From NCBI GenBank assembly GCA_964388495.1, contig CAYMAT010000004.1, positions 1 to 40,881 on the forward strand: a DNA stretch of 40,881 bases, read 5' to 3'. This stretch comes from CAYMAT01 sp964388495. GTDB taxonomy: Bacteria > Patescibacteriota > Gracilibacteria > Peribacterales > Peribacteraceae. A program made the position numbers and the translations under genes. Every line of letters begins with the position of its first letter. Positions within the stretch are counted from its first letter, which is position 1. The notes under the pieces were generated by a model that saw nothing but the letters and a program-made list of their open reading frames with translations, had not been told where the DNA came from and made no database searches. Below, one piece after another: positions 18,150 to 25,502 of this stretch.

Positions 18150-18830
18150 TTAGAGAAGTGTCGTGAAGGGGTGTATAAACAACGTCATGACAAATTCCGC
18201 TCCGGTCATGATGCCCATGATGACGGGGGAAAGGAACGAGACATTCAGGAAACGTTCGGCCAGCAAGATGGCGAAGATCAGGTACGGTCCCTGCTGGGCC
18301 AAATCCATGTAGCGCCCCAGCATGCGCGAGGGGACCACTGCCTCCACGATGCGTGAGCCGTCCAGGGGCGGGATGGGGATGCAGTTGAATGCCATCAGTG
18401 CCAGATTGATGATGAAGAAATAATTGAGGAAACGCAGGGCGAACAGCGTTGCCACCGATCCCGACGTGGGCAGGATCCCAAAGAGCGAGATCAGCGAGTG
18501 CTCACCCGTCCAGACGGTCAGGATGATTTTGCAGGCCAAGGCCATGATGAAGTTGCTGAGCGGTCCCGCCAGTGCAGTCATGACCATGCCCAGCCTCCTG
18601 TTTTTGAAGTACAGCGGATTGACCGGCACCGGCTTGGCCCACCCAAAACCGGCGATCACAAAGAGGATGGCCCCCAGGGGATCCAGGTGGGAGAGGGGGT
18701 TGAGGGTCAGGCGCCCCATGGACTCCGGCGTGGGATCCCCCAGTTTGTGTGCCGTAAACGCATGTGCCCACTCATGCACGCTGAGTGCTATAAGGATGCA
18801 GATGATGGCCAGGGGATCGAAGAATTGCAT
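18150..18830 (-). CDS. Site-2 protease family membrane metalloprotease
   Basis: 226 residues, five to six membrane segments. M50/rhomboid-like S2P fold of the minimal bacterial type: zinc motif HEWAH at residues 19-23 in the first helix and the third ligand motif NCIPIPPLDG (Asn149, Asp157) in a later helix. Such proteins cut transmembrane substrates within the membrane. The substrate here is unknown, and there is no anti-sigma factor nearby. The frame is open upstream to 19091, but family homology begins at MQFFDPLAII. TACCAT sits 22 nt before this ATG, so a short leader rather than a leaderless mRNA is possible. Confidence 0.9.
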   Translation of the reverse strand: MQFFDPLAIICILIALSVHEWAHAFTAHKLGDPTPESMGRLTLNPLSHLDPLGAILFVIAGFGWAKPVPVNPLYFKNRRLGMVMTALAGPLSNFIMALACKIILTVWTGEHSLISLFGILPTSGSVATLFALRFLNYFFIINLALMAFNCIPIPPLDGSRIVEAVVPSRMLGRYMDLAQQGPYLIFAILLAERFLNVSFLSPVIMGIMTGAEFVMTLFIHPFTTLL

Positions 18831-18893
18831 AGGACGGTCGGAATGTGGCTGTATGGTAGGCCAAAATGGGCCAAAAGAAGAAAAAATCGGCAG

Positions 18894-18922
18894 TTGACCT
18901 TCCCTTCTAACTCCTTTAGAGT
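18894..18922 (+). promoter_or_regulatory. rpmB promoter TTGACC-17-TAGAGT
   Basis: The -35 TTGACC (18894-18899) and -10 TAGAGT (18917-18922) are exactly 17 nt apart. The -10 ends 11 nt before the rpmB ATG. The -35 matches that of rpmH. Confidence 0.7.
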
Positions 18923-18933
18923 CCCCGTCCGTT

Positions 18934-19143
18934 ATGCCTCGCATTTGCGTCAAGACCGGCAAGAAGACTGGCTTTGGGAACACCCGCAGCCACTCGCTGC
19001 GCAACACCCGCCGCCAGTGGAAGGTGAACCTGCAGACCAAGCGCGTCTTTGATCCCCAGACCGGAACCTTCAAGAAGATGAAGGTATCCACGTCTTACCT
19101 GCGCACCCTGAGCAAGCGCCTGCGCGAGGGCCGCTCCATCTAA
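18934..19143 (+). CDS. rpmB: 50S ribosomal protein bL28
   Basis: 69 residues, the usual size. Binds 23S rRNA in the large subunit. Seen: N-terminal CVKTGKKTGFGNTRSHSLR, matching the family's TGK...GN.RSHA pattern, then RRQWKVNLQTKRV and a basic C-terminus. The two-cysteine zinc motif of some bL28 proteins is not complete: only Cys5 is present. Well-formed promoter upstream and a bidirectional-type terminator directly after the stop, so it is probably a single-gene transcript. Confidence 0.97.
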   Translation: MPRICVKTGKKTGFGNTRSHSLRNTRRQWKVNLQTKRVFDPQTGTFKKMKVSTSYLRTLSKRLREGRSI

Positions 19144-19146
19144 ATA

Positions 19147-19178
19147 AAAAACAGGCCCGCGGATGCAGGCCCGTTTTT
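19147..19178. terminator. Bidirectional-type intrinsic terminator after rpmB
   Basis: AAAAAC (19147-19152) pairs with GTTTTT (19173-19178). After one A/C mismatch, GGCC pairs with GGCC, around a 10-nt loop. An A-run on the left and a T-run on the right allow termination of rpmB and of the convergent membrane-protein gene. Confidence 0.75.
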
Positions 19179-19190
19179 CATGATACGTTC

Positions 19191-19550
19191 TCAGTTTTTG
19201 AATGCGGCGATCAGTGCCCAGATACCCACCAGCACGTGCAAGACGTTGTCTGCGGGGTTTTCCAGGTTGGTGATGCCGTAGAAGTTGGGCGAAGGATTGC
19301 CCGCGTTCAGGAATCCCAGGAAGCCGATGACGATGCCGCCGATGCCCAGCAAAAAGACGATCCACTTCTTGAGGTCGCCCAAGGGGAGCGGAGCCAGGAC
19401 CAGGGCCACGATGCCCAAGCCCAAGTGCGTCCAGTTTTCCACCGGATCAAAGTTCAAAAAATCGCCCGCCAGATTGGGGACGAGGAAACCGACGATGGCG
19501 AGGATCACCAGGATCACGCCGGCCCATTGGAGGAACTGTTTCGGATTCAT
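19191..19550 (-). CDS. Small four-helix membrane protein, DUF4383-like
   Basis: 119 residues with four hydrophobic helices (about 8-28, 40-58, 62-82, 103-118). The last helix is preceded by NPADNVLHVLVGIWAL, a pattern known from DUF4383 proteins, whose function is unknown. I chose the start at MNPKQF. An upstream in-frame ATG at 19598 would add a non-hydrophobic stretch. No TANNNT element lies 6-10 nt before the chosen start, so its promoter is undetermined. Convergent with rpmB across a shared terminator. Confidence 0.7.
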   Translation of the reverse strand: MNPKQFLQWAGVILVILAIVGFLVPNLAGDFLNFDPVENWTHLGLGIVALVLAPLPLGDLKKWIVFLLGIGGIVIGFLGFLNAGNPSPNFYGITNLENPADNVLHVLVGIWALIAAFKN

Positions 19551-19667
19551 GAAACAGGGGGAGAAAGGAAATAAGGAGTAACGATCAGGATACTCCAAGG
19601 GGATGCCCTAAAATCGGGAAAGCATTGACGTATCCGTTCTTTGGTCTGGTTCTATGTGTATGGAAGA

Positions 19668-19757
19668 TGGCGGAGAGGGAGGGATTCGAACCCTCGATAG
19701 TCTTGCGACTATACGCGCTTTCCAAGCGCGCGCACTAGGCCACTATGCGACCTCTCC
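19668..19757 (-). tRNA. tRNA-Ser(GGA) with encoded CCA
   Basis: On the minus strand, acceptor GGAGAGG pairs with CCTCTCC. The anticodon stem CGCGC/GCGCG holds loop TTGGAAA with anticodon GGA for UCC/UCU. The long variable arm TATAGTCGCAAGACTAT is typical of class II tRNAs. Discriminator G is followed by encoded CCA (19668-19670). Confidence 0.95.
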
Positions 19758-19772
19758 GTGCCGCCGGAGCGG

Positions 19773-19783
19773 AGCATAGCATA
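19773..19783 (-). promoter_or_regulatory. Possible -10 of tRNA-Ser
   Basis: Two overlapping TATGCT hexamers on the minus strand, 15 to 20 nt before the tRNA 5' end. No clear -35. Confidence 0.3.
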
Positions 19784-19798
19784 TATCGCCGACGGAAA

Positions 19799-21355
19799 TC
19801 AGCCTTTCTGTTTGCACAGAACCGTTACCCCCGGGCCCAGCCTTGGGATGGCCCAAAGCGTCCACAGAGGCGGATCCACGGGCCAGGTACCGCCATCGTC
19901 CCACAGCAGGCCTCCGCTGCGCCCGTCCGGTTGCCCTGTCTTTCCGCAGACGGACCAGTGGGGGGCGCTTTCCGCCTCCGGATTGCCGCGTGTCACCAGT
20001 ACATCCGCCTGGGGCCAGTCTTTTTCTGCCAAAAACGATCGTGCACCGGGAAGATCCTGCGGGAGCGAGAGAAAATACTCCTCACGATGCCCTTCCGGCG
20101 TCCCTATGCTGGCGCGCGTGGGGGGGATGTCCAGGAAATAGGGGGGCAGCACCGTCGCCACGGTGCCAGACGTTGCTGCCAGAATCCGTGCGGTCTCCTG
20201 ATAGGTGTCCGGCTGCAGAAAGAGGTATGTCAGGCGCAGGTGCAGCAGCATCACGCAGGCCAAAAGCGCGTACTGCGCAATCTTGGGTATCCGCGCAATC
20301 GTGATCCCTCCCGCAATCGCAAATAGAGGCAGGAGGGGAAGGAAAAAACGCATCTTCACATTGCTTGCCAACCCAAACAGCACCATGAACGGCACTGCAT
20401 ACAGCAGGAACGATAGGGTAAAGAAGCGGTGCTTCCTCCACGCTGCGGCGATTCCGAACATCGCGGCAAGCGTGACGATAGGGCTGTCACCCAGAAGTAC
20501 GCTGAATAGCACCGCAAAGCCGGAGCCATCCACTGTGGGCACGGCAAATTCCTTCTGGCCAATCGCGTTGAAATTCCATGCCCCTCCATGCAGAAGGTTG
20601 GGCAGCAGATACGTGTAACTGAAAAGAACGGGTAAGAGCACCGCGCATGCGGCGGGAATCAGGGCCCGGAAGTGCAGGCTTGCGCGTGGATGCATCCGTC
20701 CGTGTACATCGCATGCCACGGCAACGGCGGGAAATGCCAGGGCAAATACGCCCGTGGGCAGGGTGGCAAAGGCGCAGGCTGCGGCTGCCCATGCGGTGTA
20801 TATCGCCCAGCGGTTACTGTTTTGCGAGAACGCGAGAGAGCGTTCCGCGGCAAGCGTAGTCCAAAACGTCACCAGCATGTGCGGGCGGATAGCCGTGGCA
20901 AACACCAGGAACAGCACACTGGAGAGCAGTAGCGTCACCGCCCAGAAGGGGTCTTTATCCGGATGCAGCATTCTCGCCACGCGATATGTGAGCAGTAGCG
21001 TGCCCACCGTCGTTGCAAGGAAAAGAAGGCGCGTGGAGAGGTACAGTGCGCCGGGGTGCACGGAGACGTATGCGGGCACTGCCGCCAGCGACGTGACGTG
21101 TCCGGACAAAAACAGGGAGGCAATCCCCGTCGTCACAAAAATGCTCACCAGGAAAACGGGCGCAAAGGGATACACGTGTGTGGTCTGCCAGTAGGCGAAG
21201 AGCGTTCCCTTCTGCAAACTCTGCAAAAATTCCAGCGCATACCGGATCAGTTGCAGGTCGGGCTGGGGATGAACGCTTACGTTATGAAAAAGCATTGCCG
21301 TAAACGCCAGTGCACAGGTCAGGACGGGCAGCCGGCGGATCATCCTGGGGAACAC
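19799..21355 (-). CDS. GT-C-like membrane glycosyltransferase, 518 residues
   Basis: About ten hydrophobic segments fill residues 5-400, followed by a ~120-residue extracytoplasmic-looking C-terminal domain. After the first helix an acidic site HPQPDLQLIRYALEFL occupies the place of the catalytic Asp of GT39/PMT_2-type enzymes, and AIRPHMLVTFWTTLAAE resembles the second conserved segment. Probably a polyprenyl-phosphate-dependent sugar transferase. The exact family is uncertain and no donor-synthase gene is adjacent. I start it at GTG 21355, because TATACT ends 6 nt before it. ATG 21343, four codons later, is the alternative. Confidence 0.7.
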   Translation of the reverse strand: MFPRMIRRLPVLTCALAFTAMLFHNVSVHPQPDLQLIRYALEFLQSLQKGTLFAYWQTTHVYPFAPVFLVSIFVTTGIASLFLSGHVTSLAAVPAYVSVHPGALYLSTRLLFLATTVGTLLLTYRVARMLHPDKDPFWAVTLLLSSVLFLVFATAIRPHMLVTFWTTLAAERSLAFSQNSNRWAIYTAWAAAACAFATLPTGVFALAFPAVAVACDVHGRMHPRASLHFRALIPAACAVLLPVLFSYTYLLPNLLHGGAWNFNAIGQKEFAVPTVDGSGFAVLFSVLLGDSPIVTLAAMFGIAAAWRKHRFFTLSFLLYAVPFMVLFGLASNVKMRFFLPLLPLFAIAGGITIARIPKIAQYALLACVMLLHLRLTYLFLQPDTYQETARILAATSGTVATVLPPYFLDIPPTRASIGTPEGHREEYFLSLPQDLPGARSFLAEKDWPQADVLVTRGNPEAESAPHWSVCGKTGQPDGRSGGLLWDDGGTWPVDPPLWTLWAIPRLGPGVTVLCKQKG

Positions 21356-21361
21356 GGGGGA

Positions 21362-21367
21362 AGTATA
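21362..21367 (-). promoter_or_regulatory. -10 element TATACT of the GT-C gene
   Basis: TATACT on the minus strand ends 6 nt before GTG 21355 and begins 1 nt after the T-tract of the upstream terminator. Confidence 0.6.
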
Positions 21368-21368
21368 C

Positions 21369-21398
21369 AAAAAACCCGCGTAGCGTGCGCTGCGCGGG
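21369..21398 (-). terminator. Intrinsic terminator of the Cys-rich membrane protein gene
   Basis: A GC-rich hairpin (21375-21398; CCCGCG arms extended by AGCG with one G-T pair) is followed on the minus strand by six Ts (21374-21369). It stands 20 nt after the TAA at 21419. Confidence 0.85.
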
Positions 21399-21418
21399 CT
21401 TTCCATTAGGCGAAGAGA

Positions 21419-21685
21419 TTATTTCTTGCCCATGCTGCACACCTCGCATTTGCCCATGCAGGACTTGAGGTGCTTCATCCAGCACGTGATGCAGATCGCA
21501 AAGGCGATGAGCGAGAGGGATCCCGCCGGCGTGCCCAAGGCGATCACCTGACGTGCGAAGTCCAGGTGCGCGTACACCACGCCCGCGACTGCGGCGATGG
21601 CGGCGATGGAAAGAAGCGTCCCTACAATGAGGTGACAGGTGAAGCAGCCCATTTCGTGCTGCGATTTCTTTTTCCCGAGGAACAT
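21419..21685 (-). CDS. Small cysteine-rich membrane protein
   Basis: 88 residues from the start I prefer (MFLGKKK); in-frame ATGs at 21775 and 21805 would lengthen it. Two hydrophobic helices (about 18-38 and 50-68) are followed by a short tail rich in Cys, Met and Lys: CITCWMKHLKSCMGKCEVC. There is also a CFTC pair before the first helix. The arrangement suggests metal binding or redox-active thiols at the membrane, but I do not recognise a family. A strong terminator follows. The start lies near the divergent pheT gene. Confidence 0.65.
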   Translation of the reverse strand: MFLGKKKSQHEMGCFTCHLIVGTLLSIAAIAAVAGVVYAHLDFARQVIALGTPAGSLSLIAFAICITCWMKHLKSCMGKCEVCSMGKK

Positions 21686-21802
21686 AAATACAAGAGGGGA
21701 ACGGATGGAGTAAAACGCTACCGCTCCCCCAATCCTTTTCACAAGGAAACGGAGTAGAGCCAAACCGCAATTCATGAGATGACAGCATTGTGGCAAATAG
21801 CG

Positions 21803-21808
21803 CATACT
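21803..21808 (+). promoter_or_regulatory. -10 element CATACT of pheT
   Basis: CATACT ends 8 nt before the pheT ATG. It differs from TANNNT only at its first base. Confidence 0.45.
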
Positions 21809-21816
21809 GACGTGGT

Positions 21817-24327
21817 ATGAAGCTCTCCCTCAACTGGCTCCAGGATTTCGTGGATCTCCGTGAGCAAAACCCGCATGAACTCTCGCGCCGCATCACCGCG
21901 AGCGTGGCAGAGGTGGAAGACGTGGAAATCCAGGGGGCACTCCTGGATAACTGCTGCGTGGGCAAAGTCCTGACGGTGGACAAGCACCCCGGCGCCGATC
22001 GCCTGAGCGTCTGTACGGTCCAGACCGACAAGGGCGTCAAAAATGTGGTGTGCGGCGGCAGCAACCTGCGGGTGGGGATGCGCGTGGCCATGGCGCACGT
22101 GGGTGCGCGCGTGAAATGGCACGGCGGAGAGATGATGACGCTGGCCCCCACCAAGATCCGCGGGGTGGAAAGCCACGGCATGATCTGCGCGTCCGAGGAA
22201 CTGGATCTCGCCTCGCGCTTCCCCGCAAAATCGGACAAGGAGATCATGGATCTGGGAGACGGTGACGATGGCGTTGGCCGTCCTCTGAAGGAGTATCTGG
22301 GCCTCAACGACGTGGTGTTCCATGTGAACAACCACGCCATCACCCACCGTGCGGACCTGTTCTCGCAAATCGGTTTTGCGCGCGAATTGGTGGCGCTGGG
22401 TCTTGCGGACTGGAAGAAAAAACCGCGCTCGCCGTCCGGGAAGGCTGTGCCCAAAATCACCTTTGCCAAGGCGCCGCTGCCGTTCAAATCCGTGGTGGAC
22501 GACGCGTCGCTCTGCTCGCGCTACTGCAGCTGCGTCATCACCATCGATGCCCTGGGGGAGACGCCCCAATGGATGAAGGAGAGATTGGCGGCTGTGGGAT
22601 GGAGAAGCGTCAGTCTCCCCGTGGATATCACCAACTATGTGGCGACGGAGACGGGCATGCCTCTGCACAGCTTTGATGCCGATGATATCGACGGCGATTT
22701 TCATCTTCGCGCCAGCAAGAAAGGGGACAAGATCACGACGCTGGACAGCATCGAGCGCGAGCTTCCCGACGGGGCCATCGTCCTGAGTGACAAGAAGGGC
22801 ATCTTTGACCTGCTTGGCATCATGGGCGGGCTTCGCAGTTCTACCAAAGAGGGCACAAAGCGCATATACCTGCATGCGGCGATCCTGGACCCCTCGCGCA
22901 TCCGCAAAACCATCATCGCGACCGGTCACCGCACGGAGGCGTCTACCGTCTATGAAAAAGGCGTACCCAAGGAAGCGGCCATGCGCGGCCTTCTGCGCGC
23001 CATTGAGCTTTTCCTGGAGCTTGTTCCCGGCGCCAAAGTGGCCTCCAAGCTGGAAGAGTGGGGTGACGAGGGGAAGGCCAAGTCCATCACGTTCCCGCTG
23101 GCCAGTGCGGAACGGGTGCTGGGTATCGCTCTGTCAGAAAAGAAGGCTGTGGGGATTCTTCAGGATTTGGGATGCGTGGTAAAAAAGGGGAAAACGGGAA
23201 AAAAGGATGGCGTCATTCTTTCTGTCACCCCGCCCCTGCACCGCTTGGGGGACCTGCGGACATCGCAGGAGCTCATTGAGGAGGTAGGGCGCATCGCCGG
23301 CTTTGATGACATCGTCCCCGCCATGCCGCGCGCAGGTACGGGTGTTCCGTACCGCGAGAAGCGCGTGGATGCCCTTCGCCGCAGTCTGGCGGCGGCGGGG
23401 TTCTTTGAGCTTCTCCCGCTCTCATTGGTGGGTCCGGCTCTCCTCAAGAAAGCCGGCATTGATCCGGCATCCGCGCTGGCCATCCATAATCCCCTTGGGG
23501 AAGAACTCGGCTGTCTGCAGCCCGCCACGCTGCCCAACCTGCTGGACCACGCGGAGCGGATGCTGCCGCTCTTTACGCAGGAACTGAACCGCAACGTGTC
23601 CGGACGCTTGCTCAGCGTTCCGCAGCAGACCATGGCGCAGTTCTGCACGTTCACCCTCTCGCACGTGTTCTCCAAGAAAGGGGACGAGCACACGGAGCTG
23701 GGGGTTTTTGCCGCTCAGGGCGCGCAGAGCCCTGCGGATTCCACACTTCTGAACGAGCCTTTCCTGCACCTCAAAGAGGCACTCAAGTCCGCATTCGCCT
23801 CCGTCGGTTATGCCGTGGATTACGCGGCCGCAACGCCCACCGCTGCGTACGCCCACCCGGGACGTACCGCGGAGATCTTCATTCATCCGCTGCACGCGGA
23901 GAGCGCGTCACTGCCCCAGCAGAAGATCGGCATGATGTACGAGGTGCATCCCAGTGTCCGTGCCCGCTTTGGCATACCGCACCGCGCAGCCGCCGCTTCG
24001 CTCAACATTGCTGCACTCCTGGCGCTGCCTGTTCAGCCGCGCGTGATGGGCTCCGTGCCGCAGTTCCCCGCAGTGAGCTACGACGTCACGCTCCCCGTAC
24101 GCCAGACGGAACAGGTGGGAGACCTGCTGCGCCGCCTGCGCGGCTCACACGAGAACCTGGAAGACGTGGGCGTGAAAGACCTCTACACCGGTCCGTCCGT
24201 GGATCCCGAGCATTACGCGCTTACCCTCCGCTTCACGTACCGCGCCGCGGACAGAACGCTCACGGAATCCGAGGCGCAGGGAATCCACGCAAAAGTGTTG
24301 CAGGCAGCCGGAGTGGATGCACAATAG
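21817..24327 (+). CDS. pheT: Phenylalanyl-tRNA synthetase beta subunit
   Basis: 836 residues, slightly longer than the ~800 of most bacteria. With PheS it forms the alpha2beta2 enzyme that charges tRNA-Phe. Domains in order: N-terminal MKLSLNWLQDFVD, EMAP-type tRNA-binding domain (about 43-155), B3/B4 editing domain (about 215-390) with VDITNYV and HSFDADDI, B5 domain (about 415-485), catalytic-like core, and FDX-ACB anticodon-binding domain (about 740-836) with FPAVSYDVTLPV and LRFTYRAADRTLTE. pheS is not in the window, so the usual pheST operon is split or begins elsewhere. A Lys/Gly purine-rich stretch at 23181-23210 sits in the B5 region. The ATR gene follows after 6 nt. Confidence 0.97.
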   Translation: MKLSLNWLQDFVDLREQNPHELSRRITASVAEVEDVEIQGALLDNCCVGKVLTVDKHPGADRLSVCTVQTDKGVKNVVCGGSNLRVGMRVAMAHVGARVKWHGGEMMTLAPTKIRGVESHGMICASEELDLASRFPAKSDKEIMDLGDGDDGVGRPLKEYLGLNDVVFHVNNHAITHRADLFSQIGFARELVALGLADWKKKPRSPSGKAVPKITFAKAPLPFKSVVDDASLCSRYCSCVITIDALGETPQWMKERLAAVGWRSVSLPVDITNYVATETGMPLHSFDADDIDGDFHLRASKKGDKITTLDSIERELPDGAIVLSDKKGIFDLLGIMGGLRSSTKEGTKRIYLHAAILDPSRIRKTIIATGHRTEASTVYEKGVPKEAAMRGLLRAIELFLELVPGAKVASKLEEWGDEGKAKSITFPLASAERVLGIALSEKKAVGILQDLGCVVKKGKTGKKDGVILSVTPPLHRLGDLRTSQELIEEVGRIAGFDDIVPAMPRAGTGVPYREKRVDALRRSLAAAGFFELLPLSLVGPALLKKAGIDPASALAIHNPLGEELGCLQPATLPNLLDHAERMLPLFTQELNRNVSGRLLSVPQQTMAQFCTFTLSHVFSKKGDEHTELGVFAAQGAQSPADSTLLNEPFLHLKEALKSAFASVGYAVDYAAATPTAAYAHPGRTAEIFIHPLHAESASLPQQKIGMMYEVHPSVRARFGIPHRAAAASLNIAALLALPVQPRVMGSVPQFPAVSYDVTLPVRQTEQVGDLLRRLRGSHENLEDVGVKDLYTGPSVDPEHYALTLRFTYRAADRTLTESEAQGIHAKVLQAAGVDAQ

Positions 24328-24333
24328 GGGTTC

Positions 24334-24891
24334 ATGACCTCCGTGGTGACCCGCACAGGCGATGACGGCAAAACCGGCCTCTACGGGGGCGAGCGCGTCA
24401 GTAAAAGCTCCGTGCGCGTCTCCGCGTACGGTACGGTGGACGAATTGAACGCAGCGATTGGCGTGGTGCTCTCATCCCACACGCTCCCGTCCGCCGCACG
24501 CACGCAGCTCTCGCGTCTGCAGCACCTGCTGTTCCACCTGGGGGCCGATCTGGCCACGCCGCTCCTCTCCAAGGCCAAGACGCACCGCGTAGCGGAGGCG
24601 CACGTGACGGAGCTGGAGGGGTGGATCACCGGAATCGAGAGTGCATTACCGCCGCAGACGTCATTCATTCTCCCGGGGGGCAGCGCGGAATCGTCCCTCA
24701 TTCACCTGGCCCGCACGGTCTGCCGCAGGGCGGAGCGGGATGTGGTGCACTTAAGCACGCTGGAGGACGTGAGCCGCCATGCCGTCATCTTCCTCAACCG
24801 TCTCAGCGACTATCTGTTTGTCTTGGCGCGGCACGTCAATATGACGCTCGGCATTCCCGATGCCGTTGTGCAGTACGATCCCGGTTCCTGA
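24334..24891 (+). CDS. Cob(I)alamin adenosyltransferase, PduO type
   Basis: 185 residues. Transfers the adenosyl group of ATP to cob(I)alamin, giving adenosylcobalamin. Seen: N-terminal ATP loop TRTGDDGKTGLYGGERVSK, AYGTVDELNAAIG, the central FILPGGSAESSLIHLAR, CRRAERDV and the C-terminal FLNRLSDYLFVLAR; all conserved PduO/MMAB motifs including the Arg/Glu of RRAER. It follows pheT by 6 nt, so it is likely cotranscribed. No cobalamin synthesis genes are nearby, so salvage of B12 for a B12-dependent enzyme such as class II ribonucleotide reductase or a mutase is the likely use. Its TGA abuts the stop of the next, convergent gene. Confidence 0.94.
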   Translation: MTSVVTRTGDDGKTGLYGGERVSKSSVRVSAYGTVDELNAAIGVVLSSHTLPSAARTQLSRLQHLLFHLGADLATPLLSKAKTHRVAEAHVTELEGWITGIESALPPQTSFILPGGSAESSLIHLARTVCRRAERDVVHLSTLEDVSRHAVIFLNRLSDYLFVLARHVNMTLGIPDAVVQYDPGS

Positions 24892-25179
24892 TCAGGCGCC
24901 AAAATTCAGTATCACGACCACCAAAAACGCCAGGCCCAATGGAATACCGATGAGCCAGGGGAGGGTTTTGGAAGGATTGATGTCGTCGCGCACGCTGCGA
25001 TAGACGCTGGTTCCGCCGTACACGATGGCGGAGAGTGCAAAGGGGAGATCCAGGGACTGGAGAGCCTGGGCAGCCAGACGCGTTTCCATACCCCACGTCA
25101 GTAGACCCCATGCCGTAAAGAGCGCTGCTCCCAGAGCATAGAACGCAAAACCAGACACACGCTGAAGGGTCTCAGTCAT
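24892..25179 (-). CDS. Small membrane protein, 95 residues
   Basis: Family not recognised. Helices at about 8-30 (SGFAFYALGAALFTAWGLL), 45-58 (LPFALSAIVYGG) and 72-92 (LPWLIGIPLGLAFLVVVIL), with charged RSVRDDINPSK between the last two. The start at ATG 25179 is chosen because TACCAT lies 7 nt upstream; ATG 25188 would overlap that box. Convergent with the adenosyltransferase gene with no base between the stops (palindrome CCTGATCAGG). Confidence 0.65.
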   Translation of the reverse strand: MTETLQRVSGFAFYALGAALFTAWGLLTWGMETRLAAQALQSLDLPFALSAIVYGGTSVYRSVRDDINPSKTLPWLIGIPLGLAFLVVVILNFGA

Positions 25180-25186
25180 GGGGATC

Positions 25187-25192
25187 ATGGTA
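25187..25192 (-). promoter_or_regulatory. -10 element TACCAT of the 95-residue membrane protein
   Basis: TACCAT on the minus strand, 7 nt from ATG 25179. Confidence 0.4.
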
Positions 25193-25209
25193 TCACACCG
25201 CCTTGCGGT

Positions 25210-25365
25210 TTAACGCAACTTTTTCTTCTGGCGGTGCTTCACCGTCAGGCGCTTGCGGCCCTGGCGACGGCGGCGGGCAAGTACTTTGCGACCATCGCGG
25301 GTTTTACTCCGCTTCAAGTAGCCGTGGCGACGCATGCGCCGCCTCCAACGATTCTTATTCAGCAT
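25210..25365 (-). CDS. rpmH: 50S ribosomal protein bL34
   Basis: 51 residues, found by reading the minus strand. Highly basic, with the family core HGYLKRSKTRDGRKVLARRR and GRKRLTV. The N-terminus is atypical: it begins MLNKNRWRRR and lacks the usual KRTYQPS start, and the C-terminus has a short Lys-rich extension. Well-formed promoter upstream. rpmH normally heads the rnpA-yidC cluster near the replication origin; here its neighbours are a small membrane protein and an M16 peptidase gene, so that cluster is broken up. Confidence 0.92.
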   Translation of the reverse strand: MLNKNRWRRRMRRHGYLKRSKTRDGRKVLARRRRQGRKRLTVKHRQKKKLR

Positions 25366-25374
25366 GACCGGGGC

Positions 25375-25403
25375 AGAGTACAGAGATTGATAAAAGTGGT
25401 CAA
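25375..25403 (-). promoter_or_regulatory. rpmH promoter TTGACC-17-TACTCT
   Basis: On the minus strand the -35 TTGACC (25398-25403) and -10 TACTCT (25375-25380) are exactly 17 nt apart. The -10 ends 9 nt before the rpmH ATG. Confidence 0.7.
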
Positions 25404-25489
25404 TGGATCATTTTCTGGTCCTTTCGTCCATTGAACGGCGCGTATTGCCCCTTATCCGTTATTCGTTTCCCAATTCACGTTGTTGTCCC

Positions 25490-25495
25490 TACACT
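25490..25495 (+). promoter_or_regulatory. -10 element TACACT of the M16 peptidase gene
   Basis: TACACT ends 7 nt before ATG 25503, predicting a leaderless mRNA. Confidence 0.5.
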
Positions 25496-25502
25496 CGCGT
25501 CC

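Noticed and set aside
18831..19091. N-terminal extension of the site-2 protease
   Set aside because: The upstream part is antisense to rpmB and its promoter, and family homology begins at MQFFDPL.
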